A stretch of DNA of 64,000 nt from JADLGH01 sp964586675 (lineage in GTDB: Bacteria > Desulfobacterota_D > UBA1144 > Nemesobacterales > UBA2774). Every line of letters begins with the position of its first letter. The first letter of the stretch is position 1. Shown here piece after piece: positions 1 to 8,878 of the stretch. The notes beneath the pieces are model-generated. The model did no database searches and was not told where the DNA came from. It saw only the letters and a program-made list of their open reading frames with translations. Where the stretch lies: contig CAZPHQ010000008.1 in the NCBI GenBank assembly GCA_964586675.1, forward strand, positions 1-64,000. The letters are read 5' to 3'. Made by a program: the position numbers and the translations under genes.

Positions 1-44
1 CTTCGCTTTACATTCGCATCCGGGCTTGTAAAACGGGGTCTGAA

Positions 45-404
45 ATGGGGAACGATACTAGAGAGCCTGACAAAATAATCCTCTCCTTCGGAATGGAATC
101 CGGCGCAAGCCTCTGGAACCTCGTCTTCGAAGGGTTCGATCAGGAAGTCGTTCTCGTCTCCAGGTTCAGCGGCGTAGACGGCGACACGGTAAAAGCGCTT
201 TACAGGTTCGGCGCGATGATAAACGAAACTTATAAAGACTGCCGCGTGAAGCCGACCCGCCACGGTATCGAAATCAGAAAGACCCTCCCCGAAAACGATG
301 CCGCGCTCATAAGCGAATGGACATGTCTCATGGAAAACGTGCGCGATGAAATATTGAATCTCACGCGCACCCCGCCGGACGAGTTTCCGGCTAAAGCGTG
401 CTGA
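45..404 (+). CDS. Hypothetical protein, 119 aa
   Basis: I do not recognise this family. The protein is soluble, with no signal peptide or membrane segment. An alternating beta-rich N-terminal half (about residues 10-50) is followed by a helical, acidic C-terminal half. The start is an ATG preceded by a weak purine-rich stretch (CGGGGT) at a workable distance. It converges on the biotin ligase gene and their last 14 bases overlap, which is common in this compact genome. Its codon use resembles the neighbours (many AGG Arg and ATA Ile codons), so it looks resident. Function unknown; it could be a small ligand-binding or regulatory protein, but nothing in the sequence shows that. Confidence 0.6.
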   Translation: MGNDTREPDKIILSFGMESGASLWNLVFEGFDQEVVLVSRFSGVDGDTVKALYRFGAMINETYKDCRVKPTRHGIEIRKTLPENDAALISEWTCLMENVRDEILNLTRTPPDEFPAKAC

Positions 405-1191
405 CGTCCCCCGCGACGACTGTCACGACCTCGCCGTCGTCTTTCCTGACGAGCATGCGCCCGTCGCCGTCTATGCCCTCGGCGATTCCCTGAAAAGTAG
501 TTTTATCCTCGAGGCTCACCCTCACCCTCTTCCCGCGCGCTCCCCATCTCTCCGCCCATTCGCCCAGTATAGAGGCCTTCCCGCGCCTGTTGAATGTACG
601 GTACCAGGCTTCGAGCTCCAAAAGAAGATCGGCGGTGAACTTCGCCCGCTCGACTTCCCTTCCGAGATGCTCCATGAGAGACGTCGCCGTTTTGGACGCC
701 TCGCCCATGTCGCGCCTTATGGCTTCGGCCGTCATGTTGATGTTCACGCCGATTCCCACGATTACGAAGTCCGCCCTGTCTCCCCTGGGCTTCATCTCCG
801 TGAGCACGCCGGCGGCTTTTTTGTCCGCGATTAATATATCGTTCGGCCATTTTATGAGCGGCTCGCGTATGCCGGTTTTCTTCATCGTTTCCACGAGCGC
901 AATAGAGGCGGTGAATGTCAGGAGCGGCGCCTCGCAGGCGGGAATCGAGGGCCGGAGCAGGACCGACATATAAAGGTTAACGCCCGGCGGAGAGATCCAC
1001 CTCCGCCCGAGCCTCCCCCTGCCCTCCGTCTGCATGTCGGCGGCGACGACTGTCCCCTCCGAAGCCCCGTTCTCGGCCAGCCTGTAAAGGACGGAATTGG
1101 TCGAGCCCGCCTCCTCGTGATAGTGTATGACCTTCCCCATCATCTCGGTTTTTAAAAGCCCGTTAAATTTCCTGACGAAGATCGACGGCAT
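391..1191 (-). CDS. birA: Biotin--[acetyl-CoA-carboxylase] ligase
   Basis: Attaches biotin to the carrier lysine of biotin-dependent carboxylases via biotinyl-AMP, in the cytoplasm. The family signature is clear: GRGRLGRRW at residues 57-65 (adenylate-binding loop), KWPND at 114-118, a downstream lysine near 125, and GIGVN at 146-150. A short C-terminal SH3-like domain follows from about residue 215. There is no N-terminal helix-turn-helix, so this is the monofunctional form and probably does not repress biotin genes. The first 15 or so residues precede the conserved core and no strong ribosome site marks the start; an internal ATG pair at 1138-1143 is a plausible alternative. No carboxylase or biotin synthesis gene lies nearby. 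Confidence 0.9.
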   Translation of the reverse strand: MPSIFVRKFNGLLKTEMMGKVIHYHEEAGSTNSVLYRLAENGASEGTVVAADMQTEGRGRLGRRWISPPGVNLYMSVLLRPSIPACEAPLLTFTASIALVETMKKTGIREPLIKWPNDILIADKKAAGVLTEMKPRGDRADFVIVGIGVNINMTAEAIRRDMGEASKTATSLMEHLGREVERAKFTADLLLELEAWYRTFNRRGKASILGEWAERWGARGKRVRVSLEDKTTFQGIAEGIDGDGRMLVRKDDGEVVTVVAGDVSTL

Positions 1192-1365
1192 TTCGGTATC
1201 CCACTCTCTTTCTTCTGCAATTTTAACCGTTCGCGGGGAATTATTTAAGCCTTGCCGATTAATCCCGCGCCGTTCGCCGATGTGAGTTTCTGGCTTCGGG
1301 TCTGGAATATCGGCGCTTCGTGCATATACTATCGGTAACGCTTTAATAAGGAAGTGAACGCACTG

Positions 1366-1821
1366 ATGAAAATAATCGCTTTTTTATTGCTCGTTTTATT
1401 ATCGATGCCTGTGGCCTATGCCGGCGCACAGGGTGAGAACGAGCCCGCGCATAACGACCCTCCCGGGACTGGGTCGAACGTCATAGACGCTACGGTCGCC
1501 GAGGTCGTCGCCAACCCCAAAAAGTTCGACACGCTGAAGGTATCGCTCGAAGGGAAGGTGGCGAAGGTGGATTACAAGCGCTCTCCCAAGGGCGAAAGAT
1601 TCGCAGTATTCGAGCTCAAGGATCCCGGGAACAAGGTAGTCAACGTTTACTTCGAAGACGACGGCACCCGCATCGCCAAGGGCGACGAAGTAAGAATAAT
1701 GGGCAGGTTCTGGAAGGAGAGGAGTTACTTTCTCTACAAGATCAAGAACGTCGTGAGGGCCAGGACTATAGACCCGGTCGAAAATCCCGACGTCTCCCTA
1801 AACTCTCTAAACCAGCGCTGA
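1366..1821 (+). CDS. Secreted OB-fold protein
   Basis: A small periplasmic protein of about 151 aa. An N-terminal hydrophobic signal peptide spans residues 2-18 with likely cleavage after an Ala-rich stretch near residue 20. The rest forms an OB-fold-like module: a 'V-A-E-V-V-A-N-P-K-K-F' strand/helix, then 'L-E-G-K-V', a middle strand pair, and 'G-D-E-V-R-I-M-G-R-F', the pattern of cytoplasmic and periplasmic tRNA_anti-like/OB domains. The frame is open from a GTG at 1354, but that codon overlaps the AAGGAAG ribosome site, so I take the ATG at 1366. A TATACT box sits at 1325-1330. Its ligand is unknown. It precedes a YdbH-like envelope protein by 45 bases and may share its transcript. Confidence 0.7.
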   Translation: MKIIAFLLLVLLSMPVAYAGAQGENEPAHNDPPGTGSNVIDATVAEVVANPKKFDTLKVSLEGKVAKVDYKRSPKGERFAVFELKDPGNKVVNVYFEDDGTRIAKGDEVRIMGRFWKERSYFLYKIKNVVRARTIDPVENPDVSLNSLNQR

Positions 1822-1866
1822 CAATTGCCGCTTTTAAATAGATACCTCGTCATTTAATATCTTAGC

Positions 1867-4800
1867 ATGGCGGTATTCAAGAAAGGCTACGTAAAGCTGC
1901 TCTTACTTTTGCTTGTAGTCCTGTGCGCCGCTCTCGTTTCACTCAACATATTCCTGAATCACAAGCTCGGAACGGAGGCCCCGGCATATATCGAAGAATT
2001 CGCCGGCAAGCTGGGTTACAATATCCGCTACGACGGCGCCTCTTTCGACCCGCTTTTCAGGCTCAGGGTAAAAGGGCTCGGCATGTATTCCCCCGACGGC
2101 GGAAAAACCTACGTCGAAATCGGCGGCGTAACGGTTAGCCCTTCCATAATCTCATCGATATTCGGACGCAGGATAAGCATAGGCGACGTCTACGTCGAGC
2201 GGCCTGCGGTCAAATACGACTCCGAGGCCGCGGACAGGCTGATCGATCTCATTAAGGGTGACGGCGGGAAGGGCGGCGTTTCCATCGAGGTGGAGCGGGT
2301 GAGGCTGAAGGACGCTGCCTTCGAGGTCTCTCCGGATTTCGTGCTGACGTCCGGATCCATGAGCGTCCTTATAGTCAAGAGAAGCGGCCAAAGGGACTAC
2401 GACGAGATACGCGCCGCCGGGGACATAAACGTAAAAGGCGTCGATACCGAAATAGCCGGTTCGGTGATGCTCAGGAGCGGCGAAACGGACGGCAAATTTG
2501 TCCTCACCTCAGGCAGGCTGAGCGGCATTCCCGTCCCGGACGAAGAAAGCGGCGCGCCCTCGGACATGTCGGCCAGGGCCGATATAGAATTCGAGGCTGC
2601 GGGGAGCATAAAGTCGTCCGGGACCGTCACGCTCTCGGCGGCCGACGGTACCGAGGAAGCCCCTCGGCTCGCCGAGCTCGGCTACGCGCTCGATTTCGAC
2701 GCGGGCTCCGATACGGTATCGTTCGGGAAGCTGGGTTTCGATGTCCTCGGCGTCCTCACAGGAAATTTCACAGGCGAAATCAAAGACGTCACCGGCGACG
2801 CCGTTTTCGACCTCTCGGGCGGCTCGGGCGAGGGGGATCTCTCCAACATCGTAAAGCGCCTGCCGTGGCTCGACGCCGCTAAAATCTCCGGCAGCGCCAG
2901 GGCGTCGGATTTAAAAATCACGGGCTCGCCCAGGAAGGGCGATCTTCTCCTCGCCGGAAAGCTCCTCGTGGAGAATGCCGGTTTCGAATACGGCGGCGAC
3001 GCGATTTCCGCCCGGGGCGTGGGCTGCGCGCTCGATATCTCCCAGGCACTTCAGGGCCCGTTCAGGCACGGCGCGAGCGGAGAGTGCTCAGCCGAATCTC
3101 TGATTTCCAATACCGCCGGGGAAATGAAAGACGTTTCGACCGGAGTCCGCTCGGCGGCCGAGGAATCTTTCGGCAAAGTACAGCTCAAGCTCGAAAACCT
3201 GAACGCGGACTACATGGGCGGCGGAATATCGGGCTCAATCGGGCTTAACGCCGCCGGCGGAAAGAACGAGCTCTCCGGCAAAGTCTCGGGCCGGACTCTC
3301 GATCTCTCGAAAACCCCGGAAGCCCTCCTCCCGTTCGAGATGGGCGGCAGCGCGGAGTCCCTGAGCGCGGACTTAAAGGGCGGCGAAGGCCGATACGGCG
3401 CCGACGTATCGTTCGTCGTAAACGGCCTCGAAATAAACCTCGGGGAAGGGAGGGATTTCAAGCTGTCGAAAGCGGCGACCGGCGCGCCCGTGAGCGTCGA
3501 ATACACGCCCGGAGCCATGGATACCGGAAGCGCCGCCGAGCCGCAGGGCGGAAAAATCACCGTGAAGGATAAGGCCCTCGGCTACGAGAACCTGTCCTTC
3601 GCCGATTACTTCATAGAGCGCGGACAGATCGAAGACCTCGGCTTCACGATCGACCTCGGAGGCGACTGGGCGCTTCAAATGAACTCAAGGGGCTCGGGCT
3701 TCAGGGTGCTCGGTATGGGCGCCGCACTCGGCAGCTTCAGAGAGCACCTCGTCATCAACGACAGCGGCAGGAACGGCTTCACGGGAACGATCGAAGGCGG
3801 CGACGGGGTTTTCAACGGCATAGAGCTCCCGACCGTCTCGGCCGAATACGCATTCAGGGGTAATTCGATCGACATTCGCGCCGTGAAGGCGGGAATAAGC
3901 ACGATAGGCCTGTTTACCGCCGAAAAGGCTGGGGTTGTTTTTGGGAAAGGGAAGGGCGGCTATCCATACGAGATAACTTTTTCGGGCGGCGTTTTCTCGG
4001 CGGTCAACGACAGGATAAGGTCCGAAGCCATGACGGGCCGGTTCACGATACTCGATTCCTCGAAGAACGAGAAAGGCTGGGGGGGCGTCATAAATTCCGC
4101 GTTGACTACCGTCACCTCGGAGACTATCACGGGTCTGGCGATGAACATCTCTCCGGTCCCCGAAGGCGTCTCCGTAAGCGGCATTTCCGGCAAGCTCATG
4201 GGCGGCGAGCTCGGCGGTAAGGTCGACATACTGACCTCCGGCGAGAGGACGGGACTCGCTGTCGATATCGGCCTCGACAACGCCGTCATAAAATCGGGCA
4301 CAAACGACATCGCGATGCGCTCCGCGCGCATAAATTATTCGGGCCGGCTCGCGCCGGGCGCGCTCCCGGACGGAGCGGGCAAAATAGAGCTTACCGGCCT
4401 GACCGTTCCCGACGGCGCGGGAGGGCAGACAGCGCTTCAGGTCGGGCTCGACGCGGCGACTTATGGTGAAACCTTATCGGTGAAGGACGGGTTTATAAGG
4501 GATAGCGAGGGTACGACCCTGAGAGTCGAAGGAGAGATGGACAATATACTTTCCGGCCCGATAAGGACAGGGCTTTCAATGCCAGACGTTTCCCTGAAAA
4601 GCCTTTCCCGTCTCCTGGCCCCTTTTAGTCCGCCGTCTGTCAGGGAGGCGAGGCTCGACGGCAGCGCCGCCATGCACGCGGAATTCGTAAACCTCTTCGG
4701 CCCGGAGATGTCGTGGAAGGGAGAGGTCACCCTCAAAAACGCCTCCTACGCGGGATACATGGGCGGCGCGCTTCTCAGCGTCAGGGGCATAAACGGCACG

Positions 4801-5568
4801 GTTACGATAAAGGAGAGCGGCACCGCGGAGAACCCGCTGGCCGCTTTTCTCGACACAGGGCTCGATCTCGGGAGGGACGTTTACGACAGGTACCATAAAT
4901 CCCTTCGTGACACCCCTTCGGGAAACGCGCTCGACCTTCTCAAGATAGACGAAATCGAATACGGGATACTCAGGTTCCAGAACGTCCAGTGCGAGCTCGA
5001 AGCCGACAACCAGAAGTTGACCATCGCAAGGCTCGTATCCGATTTCTTCGGCGGGAGGCTCTACGGCACCGGCCGCTTCGATTACGGTAGCGGAAAGAGC
5101 GCTTACAACTTCTCATTTCTCTTTAACGACATAAGCCTCGAAGGCATATCGCGGCGGCTCTCGCCGCTTCAGGAATACATAACTGGACGCATGAACGGCC
5201 TCATATGGCTCGCCGGCGAGGGCGGAAATCTCGGAACCGTTAACGGGCCGTTCGAGTTCTGGTCGGTCGGCTCCCCCAAGGAGCAGAGGACTATAGGCAA
5301 GGCGCTTCTCGACCAGCTCGGCGCGAAGGAGAGGCTCGTCCTCGGCTCCAGCCGGAGCTATGATTCGGGGGAGATTTCAGGTTATATTACAGACGGCGTA
5401 ATAACGTTCAAAAAATTAGAGATATCGAATTCCTTCCTGGGTTTTAAAAACCTGTCCATACAGTCCGATCCGATAAGGAACTCGATATCCATAGCGCATC
5501 TTGTATCGGTTATAAGGGAGATAGCCCGGAGGTCCCAATCCGGCGGCCCGATGATCGAAACAAACTGA
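1867..5568 (+). CDS. AsmA/YdbH-like inner-membrane-anchored envelope protein
   Basis: A 1,233-aa protein with one N-terminal membrane anchor (residues 8-29) followed by a very long periplasmic region of repeating beta strands rich in Gly, Ser and Asp. This is the build of the AsmA-like superfamily (AsmA, TamB, YhdP, YdbH), whose members span the periplasm as a hydrophobic groove that carries phospholipid to the outer membrane. The C-terminal 160 residues (a 'L-S-P-L-Q-E-Y-I-T-G-R-M-N-G' segment and after) resemble the YdbH end. The next gene, 13 bases downstream, encodes a YdbL (DUF1318) domain, which supports a YdbH-type assignment over TamB or YhdP. No ribosome site precedes the ATG; a TTTAAT box lies 9 bases upstream. 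Confidence 0.75.
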   Translation: MAVFKKGYVKLLLLLLVVLCAALVSLNIFLNHKLGTEAPAYIEEFAGKLGYNIRYDGASFDPLFRLRVKGLGMYSPDGGKTYVEIGGVTVSPSIISSIFGRRISIGDVYVERPAVKYDSEAADRLIDLIKGDGGKGGVSIEVERVRLKDAAFEVSPDFVLTSGSMSVLIVKRSGQRDYDEIRAAGDINVKGVDTEIAGSVMLRSGETDGKFVLTSGRLSGIPVPDEESGAPSDMSARADIEFEAAGSIKSSGTVTLSAADGTEEAPRLAELGYALDFDAGSDTVSFGKLGFDVLGVLTGNFTGEIKDVTGDAVFDLSGGSGEGDLSNIVKRLPWLDAAKISGSARASDLKITGSPRKGDLLLAGKLLVENAGFEYGGDAISARGVGCALDISQALQGPFRHGASGECSAESLISNTAGEMKDVSTGVRSAAEESFGKVQLKLENLNADYMGGGISGSIGLNAAGGKNELSGKVSGRTLDLSKTPEALLPFEMGGSAESLSADLKGGEGRYGADVSFVVNGLEINLGEGRDFKLSKAATGAPVSVEYTPGAMDTGSAAEPQGGKITVKDKALGYENLSFADYFIERGQIEDLGFTIDLGGDWALQMNSRGSGFRVLGMGAALGSFREHLVINDSGRNGFTGTIEGGDGVFNGIELPTVSAEYAFRGNSIDIRAVKAGISTIGLFTAEKAGVVFGKGKGGYPYEITFSGGVFSAVNDRIRSEAMTGRFTILDSSKNEKGWGGVINSALTTVTSETITGLAMNISPVPEGVSVSGISGKLMGGELGGKVDILTSGERTGLAVDIGLDNAVIKSGTNDIAMRSARINYSGRLAPGALPDGAGKIELTGLTVPDGAGGQTALQVGLDAATYGETLSVKDGFIRDSEGTTLRVEGEMDNILSGPIRTGLSMPDVSLKSLSRLLAPFSPPSVREARLDGSAAMHAEFVNLFGPEMSWKGEVTLKNASYAGYMGGALLSVRGINGTVTIKESGTAENPLAAFLDTGLDLGRDVYDRYHKSLRDTPSGNALDLLKIDEIEYGILRFQNVQCELEADNQKLTIARLVSDFFGGRLYGTGRFDYGSGKSAYNFSFLFNDISLEGISRRLSPLQEYITGRMNGLIWLAGEGGNLGTVNGPFEFWSVGSPKEQRTIGKALLDQLGAKERLVLGSSRSYDSGEISGYITDGVITFKKLEISNSFLGFKNLSIQSDPIRNSISIAHLVSVIREIARRSQSGGPMIETN

Positions 5569-5581
5569 GCGAGGAGACGAA

Positions 5582-6238
5582 ATGGAAATATTAAAGCTTG
5601 CACATCTTAAGTTCTTGCTTCTGGCGGTCTCTTTTTACGCCGCCTCCTGCGCCACCATAACCGTCAACGTCTACTTCCCGGCGGAAGAGGTGAGAGAGGC
5701 TTATTCGAACCTCGAAGAGGAATTCCTGGAGCAGCCGCCTGCCGAGAAGCCTTCTGGTGCGACGTCTCCGGCGGCAAAACCAACGCCCGGCCCGCAGAGC
5801 ATGAAGAGCTATCCCGACAAGCCCGTCCTCTCCGAGCGGAAGGTCATAGCCCTAAAGAAAGAGATATCGCTCGACTTCGGCGAATACGCCTGGGCGCAGG
5901 GTAATATCGCCCAGCAGATAACCGAGAAGATAAGGAGCATGCCGGACGTGATCGCCGCCTACAAGAGACGCTCCCAGAGGCTGGCGACGATAAGGCAGAT
6001 GGTTTCACAGGGGCTCGTCGCCGAAGGCGATCAGGGGCTCCTCATACAAAGCGGCTCGCTTACCCCCGAGCAGACCCAGGCCTTTAACGCCGAGAACGCC
6101 GACAGGCAGGTCATAATACGCGGTATGGCGAAAGCCATAGTAGAGATCAACAACATCGAGCCCACGCCCGAGAACATAGAGAAGGTACTTCCCGAGGCCG
6201 CAAGGCAGTTCGCGAGCGTAAGGCGAAGCGAAAGATAA
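5582..6238 (+). CDS. DUF1318 (YdbL-like) lipoprotein with YnbE-like N-terminus
   Basis: A 218-aa lipoprotein. Residues 1-22 form a signal sequence ending in AASC, so Cys23 should be lipidated. Directly after it comes a 'TITVNVYFP' strand and an acidic helix, like the small lipoprotein YnbE. A Pro/Ala-rich linker spans about 58-80, and residues 105-218 match the YdbL/DUF1318 pattern ('R-x-x-Q-R-L... Q-G-L-V-A-E... G-L-L'). In Escherichia coli YdbH, YnbE and YdbL are separate genes of one operon acting in outer-membrane phospholipid transport. Here the two small partners appear as one polypeptide 13 bases after the large YdbH-like gene, with ribosome site GAGGAG. A rho-independent terminator follows at once. 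Confidence 0.75.
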   Translation: MEILKLAHLKFLLLAVSFYAASCATITVNVYFPAEEVREAYSNLEEEFLEQPPAEKPSGATSPAAKPTPGPQSMKSYPDKPVLSERKVIALKKEISLDFGEYAWAQGNIAQQITEKIRSMPDVIAAYKRRSQRLATIRQMVSQGLVAEGDQGLLIQSGSLTPEQTQAFNAENADRQVIIRGMAKAIVEINNIEPTPENIEKVLPEAARQFASVRRSER

Positions 6239-6248
6239 GAATCCCAGG

Positions 6249-6278
6249 GGGCCCGGATATCCTGTCCGGGCCCTTTTT
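6249..6278 (+). terminator. Rho-independent terminator after the YdbH/YdbL-like pair
   Basis: A perfect 9-bp stem (GGGCCCGGA at 6249-6257 pairing with TCCGGGCCC at 6265-6273) with a 7-base loop is followed by five T residues. It lies 11 bases after the stop codon of the DUF1318 lipoprotein gene and is the clearest intrinsic terminator in the window. Confidence 0.88.
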
Positions 6279-6331
6279 CCGTCTGTCCTTAAGCGCCCGG
6301 CGGAAATCGCTCGTTTAATCTCCTTCACATC

Positions 6332-6360
6332 TTGAAGTTAAATCCGATTTGCGGTGTAAT
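6332..6360 (+). promoter_or_regulatory. Sigma-70-type promoter for the outer-membrane barrel gene
   Basis: TTGAAG (6332-6337), a 17-base spacer and TGTAAT (6355-6360). Each box differs from consensus by one base. Predicted transcription start is near 6367, giving a leader of about 47 bases that contains the GGAGG ribosome site. Confidence 0.6.
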
Positions 6361-6413
6361 TATGGAACGGTGTGCGTATCCCCGCGCGCTGCCGTTTTTT
6401 GGAGGATGAATAC

Positions 6414-7667
6414 ATGCACACGAGAATAGCCATCTTGTGGCTCGTGCTCGCGCTTTACGGGTTTTCGGCTCTCTCTTCAGACGCAAGAGACCTCTTCGTA
6501 GCCGACATAGTAGTCGAGGACGAAGTGGTTTTCAGAGGGACCGACAAAATATTCAAGGTCGTCGACTTCTTCGACAACAAATCGCTCAGTGGATTCTTCC
6601 CCAACTACACCAAGAATTCGGCGGTATCCGCCAGGCTCGACCTCAGGGGCCTCGGCGTTCATATCGAGTATCCGGGAAATTCATCCTCGCTCATCTTCAG
6701 GGTTCCCGGCTCTAAATTCGTAATCGTTTTCGACGGCGCCACCAGGGACGAGAGCCAGGAGCAATTCGAGGACTGGCTCAAAGGGAATTACCAATCCTTA
6801 TCCGCGTCCGACGCCAAGCTGACGACCCTCCTCCAGCTTCTCATTAAATTCTCGCCGGTCGACCCGGTCGCCGGAAATCCCAACAGCCTCCAGACGAGGA
6901 TGTTTATGTCGGACTTCGACGCCGGAATAACAGGGCCGTTCATAAGCTCCTCGGGCCGGATCGAAGGCATCAGGAACCAGTTCACCTTCGGCGCCGAGTA
7001 CGGATTCTTCGACGCCGGCGCGTTCGGCGGACAGGTGGTCAGCGTCCCCATCAATTACAAGTGGAATCTCAAAAGCGTGCCCAAGCTCTCCATAATTTTC
7101 GACCTCCCCGTAACCTTCACACGGACGGAGAACGCATGGTCCTACATGGCCTCGTTCGGAACGGGAGTGCAGTTCCGGCCGACCTCGTGGTGGAGCCTGA
7201 CGCCGATGGTGAGGGCCGGCGGCGTGGGGTCGTTCGACGTAGGCGCGCTCGCGGTGCTCGTGTCCGGCAGCCTCACGAACTACTTTCATTACAAGATTGG
7301 CTCGACCCACCTCGGCTTCGGAACGCTCGGCGGCGTATCGACCTCTATAGACGGCATAAAAATAAAGGGCTACGACCTTAGCTACGAGCTCACGAACTAC
7401 GTTCTCAGGAACGGCGCCGACCTCACGCAGAAGCTCGATTTCAACGTCCTCGGCAACCCGGCGGCGTTCAAGCTCTTCTTCAATTTCACCCAGTTCTGGG
7501 GAAACGATCTCTACCTCGACTCCTTTTACGACATGGGCCTCGGCATTGCGACCGTGAAGAAAATAGCGGATTCCTACGTGAACGCTTTAGATCTCTCGTT
7601 CTCCTATGCCTCGGGCGTCACGAACGATTACGACTACTACGGCTTTAAGCTTACGTGCAGGTTCTGA
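6414..7667 (+). CDS. Predicted outer-membrane beta-barrel protein
   Basis: A 417-aa protein with a signal peptide (residues 2-22), a globular N-terminal part of about 130 residues, and from about residue 165 a run of amphipathic strands rich in aromatic and Gly residues ('F-T-F-G-A-E-Y-G-F-F', 'P-I-N-Y-K-W-N'). It ends in Arg-Phe; a terminal Phe is the usual sorting signal for BAM-inserted barrels. The frame is open from a GTG at 6372, but GGAGG at 6401-6405 sits eight bases before the ATG at 6414, which decides the start. It stands alone, with its own promoter and after a terminator. Pore, receptor or structural function cannot be told from sequence. Confidence 0.75.
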   Translation: MHTRIAILWLVLALYGFSALSSDARDLFVADIVVEDEVVFRGTDKIFKVVDFFDNKSLSGFFPNYTKNSAVSARLDLRGLGVHIEYPGNSSSLIFRVPGSKFVIVFDGATRDESQEQFEDWLKGNYQSLSASDAKLTTLLQLLIKFSPVDPVAGNPNSLQTRMFMSDFDAGITGPFISSSGRIEGIRNQFTFGAEYGFFDAGAFGGQVVSVPINYKWNLKSVPKLSIIFDLPVTFTRTENAWSYMASFGTGVQFRPTSWWSLTPMVRAGGVGSFDVGALAVLVSGSLTNYFHYKIGSTHLGFGTLGGVSTSIDGIKIKGYDLSYELTNYVLRNGADLTQKLDFNVLGNPAAFKLFFNFTQFWGNDLYLDSFYDMGLGIATVKKIADSYVNALDLSFSYASGVTNDYDYYGFKLTCRF

Positions 7668-7819
7668 CGTCTCCGGAACAGAGCGGTCAAGCCTGAATAT
7701 TCCGCATCTGCGCCGATGGCTTTTCTTTCGGCGCCTGCTCCGCGCCGCCGTTTAACGAATAACCCTGTTTTGCTTCGAGGGAATTGATAACGATCCAAAA
7801 TCAGGGTTCAATATCAGCT

Positions 7820-8851
7820 ATGAGCAAACGCGAAATAGTAATCATCCCGGGCGACGGTATAGGGCCCGAAATTACCGCCGCTGTGGAGAAGGTCATAGCC
7901 GCATCGGGCGCAGAGATAGAATGGATTGAGCACCTTGCAGGTCTTTCCGCGCTCGAAGAGGGGCTTCACGTGATGCCGGCGGAAACAATAGACGCGATAA
8001 AAGAGCACAAGGTCGCGCTCAAGGGGCCGTGCACGACGCCCATAGGAAAGGGCTTCACATCCGTCAACGTCCAGCTCCGGAAAATCCTCGACCTCTACGC
8101 CGCCGTGAGGCCGGTGAGGAACCTCCCAGGCGTTACGACGCGCTTCAGTGACGTCGACATTGTCATCATACGCGAGAACACCGAGGGGCTTTACAGCGGC
8201 GTCGAGAACGTCGTCACTCCAGGCGTCGTCATGAGCATGAAAGTGGCTACTGAAAAGGCCTGCTCCCGAATATCGCACTGGGCGTTCGAGTACGCGCGCC
8301 ACCGTCACAGGAGAAAGGTCACCGTCTTTCACAAGGCGAACATCATGAAGATGACGGACGGCCTTTTCATAAGCAAGTCGAAGGAAGCGAGCCTCGAATA
8401 CCCGGACATCGAATACCAGGAGATGATCATCGACGCCGGCTGCATGAAGCTGGTGCAGGACCCGTCGCAGTTCGACATGCTGCTTCTCGAAAACCTCTAC
8501 GGCGACCTTATCAGCGACCTCTGCGCGGGCCTCGTCGGTGGCCTCGGGGTAGTTCCCGGCGCGAACATAGGCGACAGGGAGGCCGTTTTCGAAGCGGTGC
8601 ACGGCTCGGCCCCGGACATAGCCGGAAAGAACGTCGCGAATCCGCTCGCGCTTTTGATGTCGGGCGTTATGATGCTGAACCACATCGCCGACACGGAAGG
8701 CCGCGAGGAATTCTTCGAATGCGCCGAGAGGATAAAGCGCGCCTACGACCTCGCGCTCAGGGAAGGGGAGAAAACGCGCGACCTCGGCGGCACGCTGAGC
8801 ACGACGGAATTCGCCGATGCCCTTATAAAGAGGATAGAAGCCGGGGATTAA
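7820..8851 (+). CDS. NAD(P)-dependent isocitrate/isopropylmalate dehydrogenase family, probably isocitrate dehydrogenase (NAD+)
   Basis: Oxidative decarboxylation of a (2R,3S)-2-hydroxy-3-carboxy acid; most likely isocitrate to 2-oxoglutarate. Visible motifs: GDGIGPE near residues 11-17, an Arg-rich 'Y-A-A-V-R-P-V-R' substrate loop, RENTEGLYSG, the catalytic lysine in 'F-H-K-A-N-I-M-K', and the metal-binding Asp in 'N-L-Y-G-D-L-I-S-D'. The 'GFTSVNVQLRK' region is of the homoisocitrate/NAD-IDH kind rather than LeuB. An in-frame TTG at 7784 would add 12 residues and has GAGGG beside it; I prefer the ATG because the protein then begins at the usual family position. It stands alone, so pathway assignment (TCA cycle) rests on family features. 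The nearby sucD fits. Confidence 0.8.
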   Translation: MSKREIVIIPGDGIGPEITAAVEKVIAASGAEIEWIEHLAGLSALEEGLHVMPAETIDAIKEHKVALKGPCTTPIGKGFTSVNVQLRKILDLYAAVRPVRNLPGVTTRFSDVDIVIIRENTEGLYSGVENVVTPGVVMSMKVATEKACSRISHWAFEYARHRHRRKVTVFHKANIMKMTDGLFISKSKEASLEYPDIEYQEMIIDAGCMKLVQDPSQFDMLLLENLYGDLISDLCAGLVGGLGVVPGANIGDREAVFEAVHGSAPDIAGKNVANPLALLMSGVMMLNHIADTEGREEFFECAERIKRAYDLALREGEKTRDLGGTLSTTEFADALIKRIEAGD

Positions 8852-8852
8852 C

Positions 8853-8878
8853 TGAGGCCGGGAAAAAACGCCGGCTCA
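8853..8878. terminator. Possible bidirectional terminator between convergent genes
   Basis: TGAG-G-CCGG (8853-8861) can pair with CCGGCTCA (8871-8878), with one bulged G and an A-rich loop GAAAAAACG. It sits between the stop codons of the isocitrate dehydrogenase and dipeptidase genes, overlapping the latter. No downstream T run, so the call is modest. Confidence 0.4.

Noticed and set aside
7784..7819. TTG start for the isocitrate dehydrogenase
   Set aside because: The added 12 residues are not family-like, and the ribosome site is only two bases away from the TTG.
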